Below, one piece after another: positions 36,801 to 43,535 of a DNA stretch of 46,132 nucleotides. Below the pieces are notes generated by a model, which did not search any database, was not told the DNA's origin, and saw nothing but the letters and a program-made list of their open reading frames with translations. Origin of the DNA: a virus. How positions within the stretch are numbered: position 1 is the first letter of the stretch; every line of letters begins with the position of its first letter. A program made the position numbers and the translations under genes. The stretch covers positions 1-46,132 of the IMG/VR virus record IMGVR_UViG_3300009151_000116. The stretch is one strand, 5' to 3'.

Positions 36801-37274
36801 TTTTATAAACTGTTCGTACCAATTGGTATTGGCACTGTCGTTCCATACAATTGTTTGATTAGCAAGGCTACGACCGTTGCTGTCTATAATGGCTTCTGTT
36901 GTTCTTACTGAGCTAAATTTTAATAATCCATTAGCACATTGATTTCTTTTGGGGTTATAGCTGAGTAAACGTGCCAGGCGTAGTACACTTTCACGACGAT
37001 CTGCAAGTTCAAGAAAATTCTCGCGAGCATTCAAATCAAATCGGAAAGCTAAATTTTGTCCGAGAAAGGCAATTAAATCAATTAGGGCCAAATACTCACT
37101 AGACTCAATATAGTCGTTGAAGTCTTCTGGATAGTTTTCACGCAGATACGTGATCATTGTTCGACGTAGATTGTCGAAATCATAGCTTTTAAAATCAGCG
37201 TTTTTAAAGCTCTTGTATATTTTTTTCCAGTCCTCTGCCGCAATCAATTTGTTTTGTCTATCTATACTTGACAT
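33840..37274 (-). CDS. 6: Baseplate wedge protein gp6
   Basis: gp6 forms the continuous ring that links the wedges of the T4-type baseplate. The N-terminal region is very characteristic: EDWKKIYKSFKNADFKSYD, LRRTMITYLRENYPEDFND, YLALIDLIAFLGQNLAFRFD, LNARENFLELADRRESVLRL and ARLLSYNPKRN. This long helical start resembles the gpJ-like baseplate family, followed by beta-rich domains. Length 1144 aa is larger than T4 gp6 (660 aa), and the extra length is in the C-terminal two thirds, with several DGTFGD and YRVSNGYEY-like strands. GAGGA stands six bases before the ATG and a late octamer at 37294-37301. It is co-transcribed with the giant gene, only 14 bases downstream. Confidence 0.88.
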   Translation of the reverse strand: MSSIDRQNKLIAAEDWKKIYKSFKNADFKSYDFDNLRRTMITYLRENYPEDFNDYIESSEYLALIDLIAFLGQNLAFRFDLNARENFLELADRRESVLRLARLLSYNPKRNQCANGLLKFSSVRTTEAIIDSNGRSLANQTIVWNDSANTNWYEQFIKVINSALPSTGQFGKPQDSGTIAGIRTQQYRFNATNTDAPIYGFTKNIDGRNMNFEIVSCAIKNALNIYEEPPMPGTNLAFLYRDDGGGSPSSNTGFFAHFRQGSLNQGTFSIQRPSTNETVDLDSSNINNSDIWLYSLDSAGLLSQEWTKVDAVEGNNVIYNALSKSIRKIFSVITRTGDRVRLNFADGTFGDLPQGNFKVYYRVSNGYEYAISPSNIKNVTFDIPYISNKSGKQETLSISAGLNYTVQNASASETNASIKTNAPATYYTQNRMITGEDYNVFPLSVNQEIIKVKSVNRVSSGISRYFDLKDTTGKYSNTNLFGTDGILYKEPIIGSFKFSYNTRTDIENAVLNQIEPVLASRTIKDFYLDSYAFVSLGVAFSSFTQVTSATNISTGYINDNVQTKALKKLGSATFSNLRFIIPGAMLKFTPPEGKLFSADNKLIDKAGAPVSAKTGIWTRVVQIVGDGTAKNLGILPSGLGPVTLNEIVPSGAVCDTAVPKFVTALEDSVKNKIIDLIAANKNFALRYDSSDTVWKIITESNIDKKSAFSLGKTGDSSNQQLDASWILLFETDGTSYLATYRALRYVFESFKEMRFFFDSTSKVYDPSTGKVIRDKISVMSINTQPDALSAFNQNFDWEIIDEYLGSDGYIDTKKISISFFDGNEDGIVDDPELFKNIVGPAINSTAKFIFQKRQMALDGSTDFYYIENTNDLIKVYLSQEAVPLTLDDAQLIYIIKENLVKTFNKASTSFTITNDYKGFSGRDNLKFHYTHGADNSSRLDPAATNIIDIFMLTKTYDVLYRRWLAGDITTKPLPPSSDSLYTNFSTDINKVKSISDEIVYHPAKYKPLFGKNAATSLQGIFKIVKNSNVVISDNDIKSGVITAINEFFALENWDFGDTFYFGELSAYIIRKLSPNLVNIVIVPKQQNLAFGSLFEITSNADELLISSATVNDIEIISEITAARINSSGTVLTSIPLNNNDITSA

Positions 37275-37293
37275 ACTCAGTCCTCATTATAGA

Positions 37294-37301
37294 TATTTAT
37301 C
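37294..37301 (-). promoter_or_regulatory. Late promoter (GATAAATA) of gp6 and the giant gene
   Basis: Minus-strand GATAAATA sits between two copies of ATCTATA. The RNA start would be an A near 37288, so the leader is about 14 bases and carries GAGGA (37285-37281) before the ATG at 37274. It heads a transcript that must cover gp6 and the giant gene, about 19 kb. Confidence 0.8.
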
Positions 37302-37324
37302 GTATAGATAAAGTGGGCAGTTTA

Positions 37325-37768
37325 TTAACCGAGTAGACTGTTGTCTTTGTCAAACTTAAATCGTAGATTTTCTGATATATTGTATATCAAATATGTTAGC
37401 TCGCACTCTATTTGTATGCCACTTTCGTATTCGCTTACTATGACGTTTTGAACTCGGACCCTGGGGTCGTAGTTGATAATAGCAGACACATTTTGTACTA
37501 TTAGATTTTTGACTTCGTTAGTTAACGGGTCAAATAACAGATCCCAAATAATAGTTCCAAAATTTGGATTCTCTAGGCGCTCTCCATAGCGAATATGAAA
37601 GTGATTGATAATATCCTGCTTGATTAGTGCTAGATCATATAGAGCAAAGTTGCCAGTTGGATTGCCCACTGTGCTAAGTCCCCTGTAGGTTTTACTCAAC
37701 GGAGGTGCTGTGGTCTTCCTAACTTCAGGAACAACTGTTCTAGTGTATAGTGATTTTTCTATGCTCAT
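37325..37768 (-). CDS. 25: Baseplate wedge protein gp25
   Basis: gp25 belongs to the GPW/gp25 family, also found in type VI secretion (TssE), and joins wedge proteins to the sheath. Visible features are the helix FALYDLALIKQDIINHFHIRYGERLENPNFGTIIWDL, given here as the family hallmark at about 41-76 with the RYGERLENPNFG core, and a following EVKNLIVQNVSAIINYDPRV strand-helix pair. Length 147 aa is near T4 gp25 (132 aa). There is no usual ribosome site. Instead a late octamer (37774-37781) lies so close that the predicted RNA start is the A of the ATG, suggesting a leaderless message. The stop of gp5 lies inside that octamer. Confidence 0.9.
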   Translation of the reverse strand: MSIEKSLYTRTVVPEVRKTTAPPLSKTYRGLSTVGNPTGNFALYDLALIKQDIINHFHIRYGERLENPNFGTIIWDLLFDPLTNEVKNLIVQNVSAIINYDPRVRVQNVIVSEYESGIQIECELTYLIYNISENLRFKFDKDNSLLG

Positions 37769-37773
37769 AGTAG

Positions 37774-37781
37774 TATTTATT
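37774..37781 (-). promoter_or_regulatory. Late promoter (AATAAATACTACT) abutting the gp25 start
   Basis: On the minus strand AATAAATACTACT is followed directly by the gp25 ATG. Compared with the T4 late consensus TATAAATACTATT it differs at only two positions. The start of RNA, six bases after the octamer, would be 37768, the first base of the codon. The octamer includes the gp5 stop codon (37777-37779). Confidence 0.72.
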
Positions 37782-39354
37782 TGCTAATTTTTCTAAATGT
37801 ATCTGTTGAAGTGGTATACTTCAAGGGGTCGTGTCCGTGTAGATTTTCATGGCCGTCCCACGGTTCGTGCATGGGTGTTCTTGCTACTACAATGGCCAAT
37901 GCATCTGGTTGTACTGCATCTGTTATGCTGGCAGCGGTTGCGGCTTCGGCTAATGGACCGTTTAAGTTAATTTTAGCGCCACTGGTAAGGTTGATATTTG
38001 CTCCGCCGTTGATTGAAGTGGTTTTTCCGGATGTAAATTTATTTCCGCCTGCGGATAGTAAGGCAATATCTGCTCCTGATGTTACTTTTACATTGGAACC
38101 AGTTTGTAAATTGAATGCTTGACCAACGGCTTCACTGCTTGCACCGCTAACACTGGTGTTTCTATCAGCGCCAATACTTTCATTTTTTGTGCCAACTACT
38201 GATATTTTTTGATCGGCGCCAACTATCAAACTGTGTATAGATCCAACTTCAACGTTGTGTTTTGCGCCCGATCTAATATTGACATTTCTACCGGCATCCA
38301 TGTTGATGTCTTGATCTGCTTTGATGTTTATATCTTTTTCTGTATGAATGCTAACGCTATCTTGTGCATAGATATCTATCTTGCCCATGCTGGTTAATTC
38401 TATCCAAGTAGTGCCAGCGGCATTGCCTATATAAATTAAATCTTCACTGTTATGCAAAAGGATTTGATGTCCTGTACGAGTACGAATACGCACAAGTTCG
38501 TTGTGCGGGATATCTGGTTGACCACCTGTTTCACCGTTTTCTACACTGGCATAGTCAGGCGGGCCTTCACTTGCAGGAGTCTTACGGACAAAACTTTCGT
38601 CACCGTCATCCATAACAAATGTAGTTCCGCCTAATCGACTAATAAATGCGCTATCAATTTTGCTTTCTTTTTTACCTATTTGCCCAGTTGGTGCATTGGG
38701 TTTTCTATCAACCGGTCCTGGTGTACTAATTCCAAATACAGTGCTTGGCAACTCTCGTCTTGCGCTACTAGATGTTATTCCCCTAGTGTCGTCCTTGTCT
38801 AATCCCTGCGTTGTTAATACTTTATGAAACGGATGAATTGGTTTAGGTAACTGTGTGGTGTCAGGTTGCACTATTCCTTTGCTGGCCTGCTTGTTATACT
38901 CTGCTACTACTTTTCTCTCGTCACTGCCTGCTTCAGTTGTAGTAGATGTTGCTGCCATTCCAGGCACCATAAAATTTACATACTCATCGGGCGCACAACC
39001 AATCCAATAGCCTTTTGCCGCATTACCATAAGCAAACATAACCATTACAATAGTTCCCACATCGGGTGGCACCATCCACATACCATAGGCTTTTTGTGTA
39101 CTGTCGTAGTCGTTAGGTTCTGCTTTATTAAAACCAATACTAGTCTGACCAGCAAAGGGGCTTAGGTATCTAACAGTAATTACTGATCCGGTAATACCAG
39201 GTTCTTCTCTACCAACATCGTTGATTAATTCAACTTGTAGCGAGCCCATATATTTTGCATCAATGTGACTGATTACTCGAGCCATGTAAGGACCCGGGTA
39301 GTCAAAGTACCGTTCTTCTGATCTTGAATCTTCTGGACTTGTGTCGTTTATCAT
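37777..39354 (-). CDS. 5: Baseplate hub/spike protein gp5 without lysozyme domain
   Basis: gp5 forms the membrane-puncturing needle. The N-terminal OB-fold region is visible (GPYMARVISHIDAKYMGSLQVEL, ITVRYLSPFAGQ, GMWMVPPDVGTIVMVMFAYG, GYWIGC; about residues 20-120). A linker follows (about 130-300), then VRIRTRTGHQILLHNSEDLIYI and a C-terminal beta-helix of short repeats of the VgrG type (IDIYAQDSVSIHTEKDINI, NIRSGAKHNVEVG; about 330-480). In T4 a lysozyme domain (residues 174-342) stands between these parts. Here that space has no lysozyme motif. The preceding 987-aa protein has one at its N-terminus. Length 525 versus 575 aa in T4. Ribosome site AGGA is in the end of the preceding gene. 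Confidence 0.88.
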   Translation of the reverse strand: MINDTSPEDSRSEERYFDYPGPYMARVISHIDAKYMGSLQVELINDVGREEPGITGSVITVRYLSPFAGQTSIGFNKAEPNDYDSTQKAYGMWMVPPDVGTIVMVMFAYGNAAKGYWIGCAPDEYVNFMVPGMAATSTTTEAGSDERKVVAEYNKQASKGIVQPDTTQLPKPIHPFHKVLTTQGLDKDDTRGITSSSARRELPSTVFGISTPGPVDRKPNAPTGQIGKKESKIDSAFISRLGGTTFVMDDGDESFVRKTPASEGPPDYASVENGETGGQPDIPHNELVRIRTRTGHQILLHNSEDLIYIGNAAGTTWIELTSMGKIDIYAQDSVSIHTEKDINIKADQDINMDAGRNVNIRSGAKHNVEVGSIHSLIVGADQKISVVGTKNESIGADRNTSVSGASSEAVGQAFNLQTGSNVKVTSGADIALLSAGGNKFTSGKTTSINGGANINLTSGAKINLNGPLAEAATAASITDAVQPDALAIVVARTPMHEPWDGHENLHGHDPLKYTTSTDTFRKISK

Positions 39355-39357
39355 AAA

Positions 39358-42321
39358 TTATCCTGGAAAGTCTCCAAGTTCTGCGGCGGCTTGTAGATAG
39401 CCGTCTCTACTTTCTGCATAACTAACTACGTCTTCTCCTTCTGCAACTTCAAATCCAACTTGATTATTTGTTTCTTGGACTCCTGGATTTACTGTAGCTC
39501 CGCGAGCCCGCATCCTCATAGCTTCGCCATTATCTTTATCTTCTTGATCTATTGCGTTATATGCTTCTAACCCAGGAGGATTTTGATTTGCTCTACGTGC
39601 TAGATTTAACATCTGTGTAAATTTACCTTTTTCGAATTTGCTCTTTACGGAGATTATTTTGTATAATCCGCTAAACGGTATTTCTAACTCTGTTTTAATA
39701 TCTTTTGGAAATGTTAAACTTCCGTCTACATTTAAATCAACCGGTGTAAGAAAATTAATTAATATGTCTACTTCGCTTGACTGATAATCTATTGCTCCGG
39801 TAGCTGTAACATTTATTCTGCTAGATGAATTGGTATTGGTGTAATTTCCTATGCCGCTGTCAGCCAAATAATATGGATCTCCTAAAATAGTCATATCTGC
39901 TTGAACTTTTTCAGTGCCTAAGTTTAATATACGTGCTTGGAAATGTTTTGCCACAAGCGTTTTATAAGTATCGGCATCACCGCTACCATCACTACTTTTC
40001 CATCTGTCAACCTTAGCTAATCCCATAGCAGTTCCTGTTGCCACATCACCGCCAGATTTAGCGTTGCCTTTAATTGAAGGAACATACGGATGTATACTGT
40101 CCGACGGCGCGGCTCCTGATTGGCCAAGCCGAGACATTAACGCTTCACCTGCGGCAGCTCCTAATCCCTGTGCTAACAACGGAACACCAAAGTTATTGTT
40201 TAAAGTTAATTTAAAATCTAATATATCAACATTTTTTCCAGTGTATATGTAATTGTATTCTTTAACAGCTTCGTTAACCAGTTGTTGGTAACCCTTGCCC
40301 GTGATGTTTGGCGTTGCAAATAGTGATTGGTGTATCTTATATGGCACTACTCTAAACACTAATAGTTTAGGATTAACACCGGTATTTTCGTTTTGTTTAT
40401 TGGCCGTTGTTATATAGGCTTGAGTTTCAATTCTAAACCAATCATAAAATCCGTCTTTGGGAGTATTTGTTACAGCACTTGTGCAATAATCGCTCATTAA
40501 CATTACTTCTGTAATTGCATTAATAATACTTGTGCCTTTTCTAAATACAAATTCTTTTTCTGTTGCATTTACTTGATAAGCGTTGCGCGGATATTTTTTA
40601 TTTGATAATGCAGGTATTGTAACTTCGCCGGTCCAGTTAGGATCGTCAGGTTTTTTAGGATCGTGGCCACCTTGAGCGAGTGTAAAATTCATGCTGGCTT
40701 TTCCTAATGCACTAAGTTCACCTTCAGCTTGTACTAAAATATTAGTTTTGTTGTCTCTGTTTAATTGAACTCTAGATAAAACATTGCCGCCTCCCGCAGT
40801 ACCTTCTTTTATATTTGATGTTGCTCCGTTATCCGGAGGATCTTGTTGTTTAATTGTTTGCAATTCTGTAGGGAATACAATCGCAATTTCGTCAGGCAAG
40901 TACGGTTTTTTTTCATCAGTAGTTGATAACTCTAATAATCTACTAGATACTAGATGTTGTAAACTATGCGGGCCGCTTTGTAACATTTTAACAACTGTTG
41001 ATCCAGATATTGCAAAGTCTGCTTTTAAAAAATTATAGTTATCGTTTAACGCTAGTTCATTCCAGGCCTGAGACTTTACTTGATATTTGCATCCTGAAGC
41101 CGTGATGGTCATATTAATACTGTACATTCTAATTGGAAAATATCTAACTGCAACTGTTGATGCTGTGTTATCTCCGTCAGTACCTACAAATTCTAAACTT
41201 AATAAGTACGGTGCTTGAGTATAATCTGTATGACCATTTTGTACTGCGGCAATTTGACAACTTTCTAAGAACTGCCCCATACTGTAAGGTTCGGTCACTT
41301 CAAAATCTAAAGTGACTACGTTGGTTCCTTTTGTTGAAGATGTTGGAGTAATTTGACACAACATGTCTACGTTATCAATAAAATAATCGTATTTCCCTGA
41401 AGGATTATCTACTGGCTGATAAGCAGTAGATACTCTAGATTCTGAAAATCTTCCTCCACTGCTTAAAATAATTTTGCCAACTAGTCCTTTTCTATAACTT
41501 TCGTCGGGAAAATTTACAGCATCAGCAGATAGACTGCTTAATGTAAACAAGCAATTACTTGAAACAAATTTTTCTAATGGATTTACTATTGGTAATTTAA
41601 TTTTTTCTTGGCCGCCTGCACCGTTTGACCCCACGTCAAGTGTAGTAGCTAAATTTGCTACACTAGTTGCAGAGATATCTGTTCCTCTATCAACATTGGG
41701 CAGAATTGTTTCTCTAGGGCCTAAAGTTTGCTCTGCTGGAACAGTGCCTGTTACAGAAGCAACATTGCCGCCTGCGGCAGCAGTTGTTGTTGGCACTCCT
41801 GATGTTCCACTTACTGCCCTTGATGCGGCAATAAAAGGCGTCTTGGGAGATGTTCCGTTGGCGTCTGCAGGTGCATCTAATCCACTTTTAACTACTGCGC
41901 CGGCACCCGATAAAGACGAAGCGGCTAGCCAGCCTGCACGTTGTTCTTGAGGAGTATCGGCACTAAGTCTATAAGTACCTTCCGGAGTTTTATAAGTTTC
42001 TAATGTCTTAGCATTAACTGCGGTATATTTTTCATATGCTTTATCTTGTGCGGCAGAATTGTATAAAAATTCTTCTTTACTTTTTGGCTGACCGCCAGTG
42101 CCAACCCAGTTATTAGGATCATTTAACGCGGCATTGCCTAATTTACTTGTGCCAGGTTTTAAAAGGCCTACAGTTTCTAATGCCTGGGCACCCATCTGAT
42201 ATCCGCCAGCATATCCGTATTTATTTACTACTGTATAGTTGCCCCTGCTTTCATCATACAGACGTTGAGCCCTATACTTTTCGTAATTGTCTGGTGTTAA
42301 TCCTGCAATCGTTGCTGCCAT
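39358..42321 (-). CDS. Baseplate hub protein with N-terminal lysozyme/transglycosylase-like region, 987 aa
   Basis: The first 60 residues hold RLYDESRGNYTVVN and GYAGGYQMGAQALETVG, the E-S-x-G-N-Y...G-Y-x-G-x-Y-Q-x-G pattern of phage-encoded lytic transglycosylase/lysozyme domains. Glu24 is the likely catalytic acid. Next is a low-complexity linker rich in Ala, Gly, Ser and Thr (about 140-220). The large remainder is beta-rich (LFTLSSLSADAVNFPD, GKIILSSGGRFSESRV, VRYFPIRMYSINMTI, FSGLYKIISVKSKFEKG) and conserved in marine T4-like phages as I recall. The final part resembles a hub of gp27/gpD type by position, next to gp5. It has AGGAA upstream of the ATG. No late octamer stands directly before it. 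Confidence 0.72.
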   Translation of the reverse strand: MAATIAGLTPDNYEKYRAQRLYDESRGNYTVVNKYGYAGGYQMGAQALETVGLLKPGTSKLGNAALNDPNNWVGTGGQPKSKEEFLYNSAAQDKAYEKYTAVNAKTLETYKTPEGTYRLSADTPQEQRAGWLAASSLSGAGAVVKSGLDAPADANGTSPKTPFIAASRAVSGTSGVPTTTAAAGGNVASVTGTVPAEQTLGPRETILPNVDRGTDISATSVANLATTLDVGSNGAGGQEKIKLPIVNPLEKFVSSNCLFTLSSLSADAVNFPDESYRKGLVGKIILSSGGRFSESRVSTAYQPVDNPSGKYDYFIDNVDMLCQITPTSSTKGTNVVTLDFEVTEPYSMGQFLESCQIAAVQNGHTDYTQAPYLLSLEFVGTDGDNTASTVAVRYFPIRMYSINMTITASGCKYQVKSQAWNELALNDNYNFLKADFAISGSTVVKMLQSGPHSLQHLVSSRLLELSTTDEKKPYLPDEIAIVFPTELQTIKQQDPPDNGATSNIKEGTAGGGNVLSRVQLNRDNKTNILVQAEGELSALGKASMNFTLAQGGHDPKKPDDPNWTGEVTIPALSNKKYPRNAYQVNATEKEFVFRKGTSIINAITEVMLMSDYCTSAVTNTPKDGFYDWFRIETQAYITTANKQNENTGVNPKLLVFRVVPYKIHQSLFATPNITGKGYQQLVNEAVKEYNYIYTGKNVDILDFKLTLNNNFGVPLLAQGLGAAAGEALMSRLGQSGAAPSDSIHPYVPSIKGNAKSGGDVATGTAMGLAKVDRWKSSDGSGDADTYKTLVAKHFQARILNLGTEKVQADMTILGDPYYLADSGIGNYTNTNSSSRINVTATGAIDYQSSEVDILINFLTPVDLNVDGSLTFPKDIKTELEIPFSGLYKIISVKSKFEKGKFTQMLNLARRANQNPPGLEAYNAIDQEDKDNGEAMRMRARGATVNPGVQETNNQVGFEVAEGEDVVSYAESRDGYLQAAAELGDFPG

Positions 42322-42322
42322 C

Positions 42323-42619
42323 TTATATTCCTAATACTCTAAACAGCGTAGTTTTTTTAGGAAGATAAATTAGTGTACCTACTTTAAAATCAAAAATTGG
42401 ATCTCGTATTACATTCATGTTGCGTTGTGTAAACACCCACCACAATTTGGGAGTGCCATATAAGTCTTGAGATAACAGATCCGGTCTATAGTTATAGTGA
42501 GGATCGATGGTGTAGGGAATATCATCAGGCTCTGCACTAACAGGACGTATGTTGAAGTTTCCAAGATAGCCGTTTGATAACGCAGTATCGTGCCACGGAC
42601 TAGTAATTTTATATGCCAT
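42323..42619 (-). CDS. 53: Baseplate wedge protein gp53
   Basis: gp53 clamps neighbouring wedges in the T4 baseplate. The key block is YNYRPDLLSQDLYGTPKLWW, then VFTQRNMNVIRDPIFDF and GTLIYLPKKTTL. This LysM-like arrangement is typical of gp53 in marine T4-like phages. Length 98 aa is about half of T4 gp53 (196 aa), so this is a short version. It overlaps the previous gene at TAATG with a strong GGAGG site. T4 also has genes 53 and 5 together, which supports the call. Confidence 0.85.
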   Translation of the reverse strand: MAYKITSPWHDTALSNGYLGNFNIRPVSAEPDDIPYTIDPHYNYRPDLLSQDLYGTPKLWWVFTQRNMNVIRDPIFDFKVGTLIYLPKKTTLFRVLGI

Positions 42620-43455
42620 TAAATGTAACCTCCATCGCCGATATAAGTGCCGTTAACAAAAGCATCTAATGAAAATTGACGCTGTTGTGTTCTACTGTAA
42701 ATTGGCATTAGCTGTACTATTAGTGTGCTTTTTACAGGAGCGTAGCTGGTATTATTAACATCAAAAGCCATACCTTCTAAGGTTATGCTGCCGCCTACGT
42801 TAGCAGAAATATAATCAACGTCTTTTGGTAGGTCCATTGTAAAAGTTTTAATCACTACTGGAACATTATTAAAAACATATGCCCCGTACCCGTTTAATTT
42901 AACAACGGGGGGAGGTTGGCCAGCGTCGGCTGAGTCGCCAAATGACATCTTTGTAACAGATCGCAAATAGTGAGTGGCAGCAATCCAATATGCGGCATCA
43001 ACACTGTTTTCACAATAGAATTCAGCAGTGATAGTGATTTGTTCAACTCTGCTATGGTCATAGGCCATAAAAGCATAATTATTATGTGTGGTGTCAAGAG
43101 AGTTATATGTTGCAGAGTGTGTTATATTAACTTGTGGTGTAAAAGGAAAAATCAAATTGTTTCCCGAATTTACCAACGGTGCTAATACTGGACTATTTTT
43201 GTATGCAGGATTGTTTGTTGGTAAACTTAATTTTACTCGCCAGTCTGTAGAAGAAGCACTAAACGATACTTCTCCAGGAATATGTCCTAACGGGGCTTCA
43301 CTGCCACCAAACATTGGGCCTCTAAATGCATTAACTAGTGCAGAGCCGATTGCAACTGCTCCTGCTACTTTAGCTAGTTTATTATTTCCTGTAGCGGCTG
43401 CAATGCCGGAAATAGCGGTTGCTGTGCTTACAAAACTATTTAAATCGTTGGCCAT
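42619..43455 (-). CDS. Baseplate/tail-tube cap protein (gp48/gp54-like candidate), 278 aa
   Basis: The protein has a hydrophobic, Ala-rich N-terminus (VSTATAISGIAAATGNNKL, AGAVAIGSALVNAF), which could be a membrane-like or buried helix rather than a signal peptide. A beta-rich body follows: WRVKLSLPTNN, FPFTPQVNITHSATYN, VEQITITAEFY, AAYWIAATHYLRSVTKMSFG, PPPVVKLNGYG and FTMDLPKDVDYI. The YxxSxxxTxN and RSVTKMxFG patterns match a protein that marine T4-like phages place at the tail-tube start. I cannot choose between gp48 and gp54. GGAG precedes the ATG, and a late octamer at 43478-43485. It is the first gene of the late transcription unit. Confidence 0.68.
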   Translation of the reverse strand: MANDLNSFVSTATAISGIAAATGNNKLAKVAGAVAIGSALVNAFRGPMFGGSEAPLGHIPGEVSFSASSTDWRVKLSLPTNNPAYKNSPVLAPLVNSGNNLIFPFTPQVNITHSATYNSLDTTHNNYAFMAYDHSRVEQITITAEFYCENSVDAAYWIAATHYLRSVTKMSFGDSADAGQPPPVVKLNGYGAYVFNNVPVVIKTFTMDLPKDVDYISANVGGSITLEGMAFDVNNTSYAPVKSTLIVQLMPIYSRTQQRQFSLDAFVNGTYIGDGGYI

Positions 43456-43477
43456 ATTTGGTAATCTCCGTCAGTAG

Positions 43478-43485
43478 TATTTATT
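43478..43485 (-). promoter_or_regulatory. Late promoter (AATAAATACTACT) of the late block, divergent from gp55
   Basis: Minus-strand AATAAATACTACT is the same 13 bases as before gp25. The RNA start should be the G at 43472; the leader of about 17 bases contains GGAG (43469-43466). The octamer shares two base pairs (43484-43485) with the -35 hexamer of the divergent early promoter of gp55. Confidence 0.82.
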
Positions 43486-43512
43486 GACTTTATTAACTGC
43501 TGATATTATAAT
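43484..43512 (+). promoter_or_regulatory. sigma70-type early promoter of the gp55 gene
   Basis: TTGACT (43484-43489) and TATAAT (43507-43512) have a 17-base spacer. RNA should start near 43519, giving a leader of about 17 bases; GAGGAG at 43519-43524 is the likely ribosome site before the ATG at 43536. It overlaps a late promoter on the other strand. Confidence 0.88.
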
Positions 43513-43535
43513 ATACATGAGGAGTCATAAGAACA

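Noticed and set aside
42218-42225. AATAAATAC late-type octamer on the minus strand inside the 987-aa hub gene
   Set aside because: It is inside the coding sequence (codons for Asn-Lys-Tyr-Gly of the conserved lysozyme-like motif) and no ribosome site with a start codon of a gene follows. Chance match is more likely.
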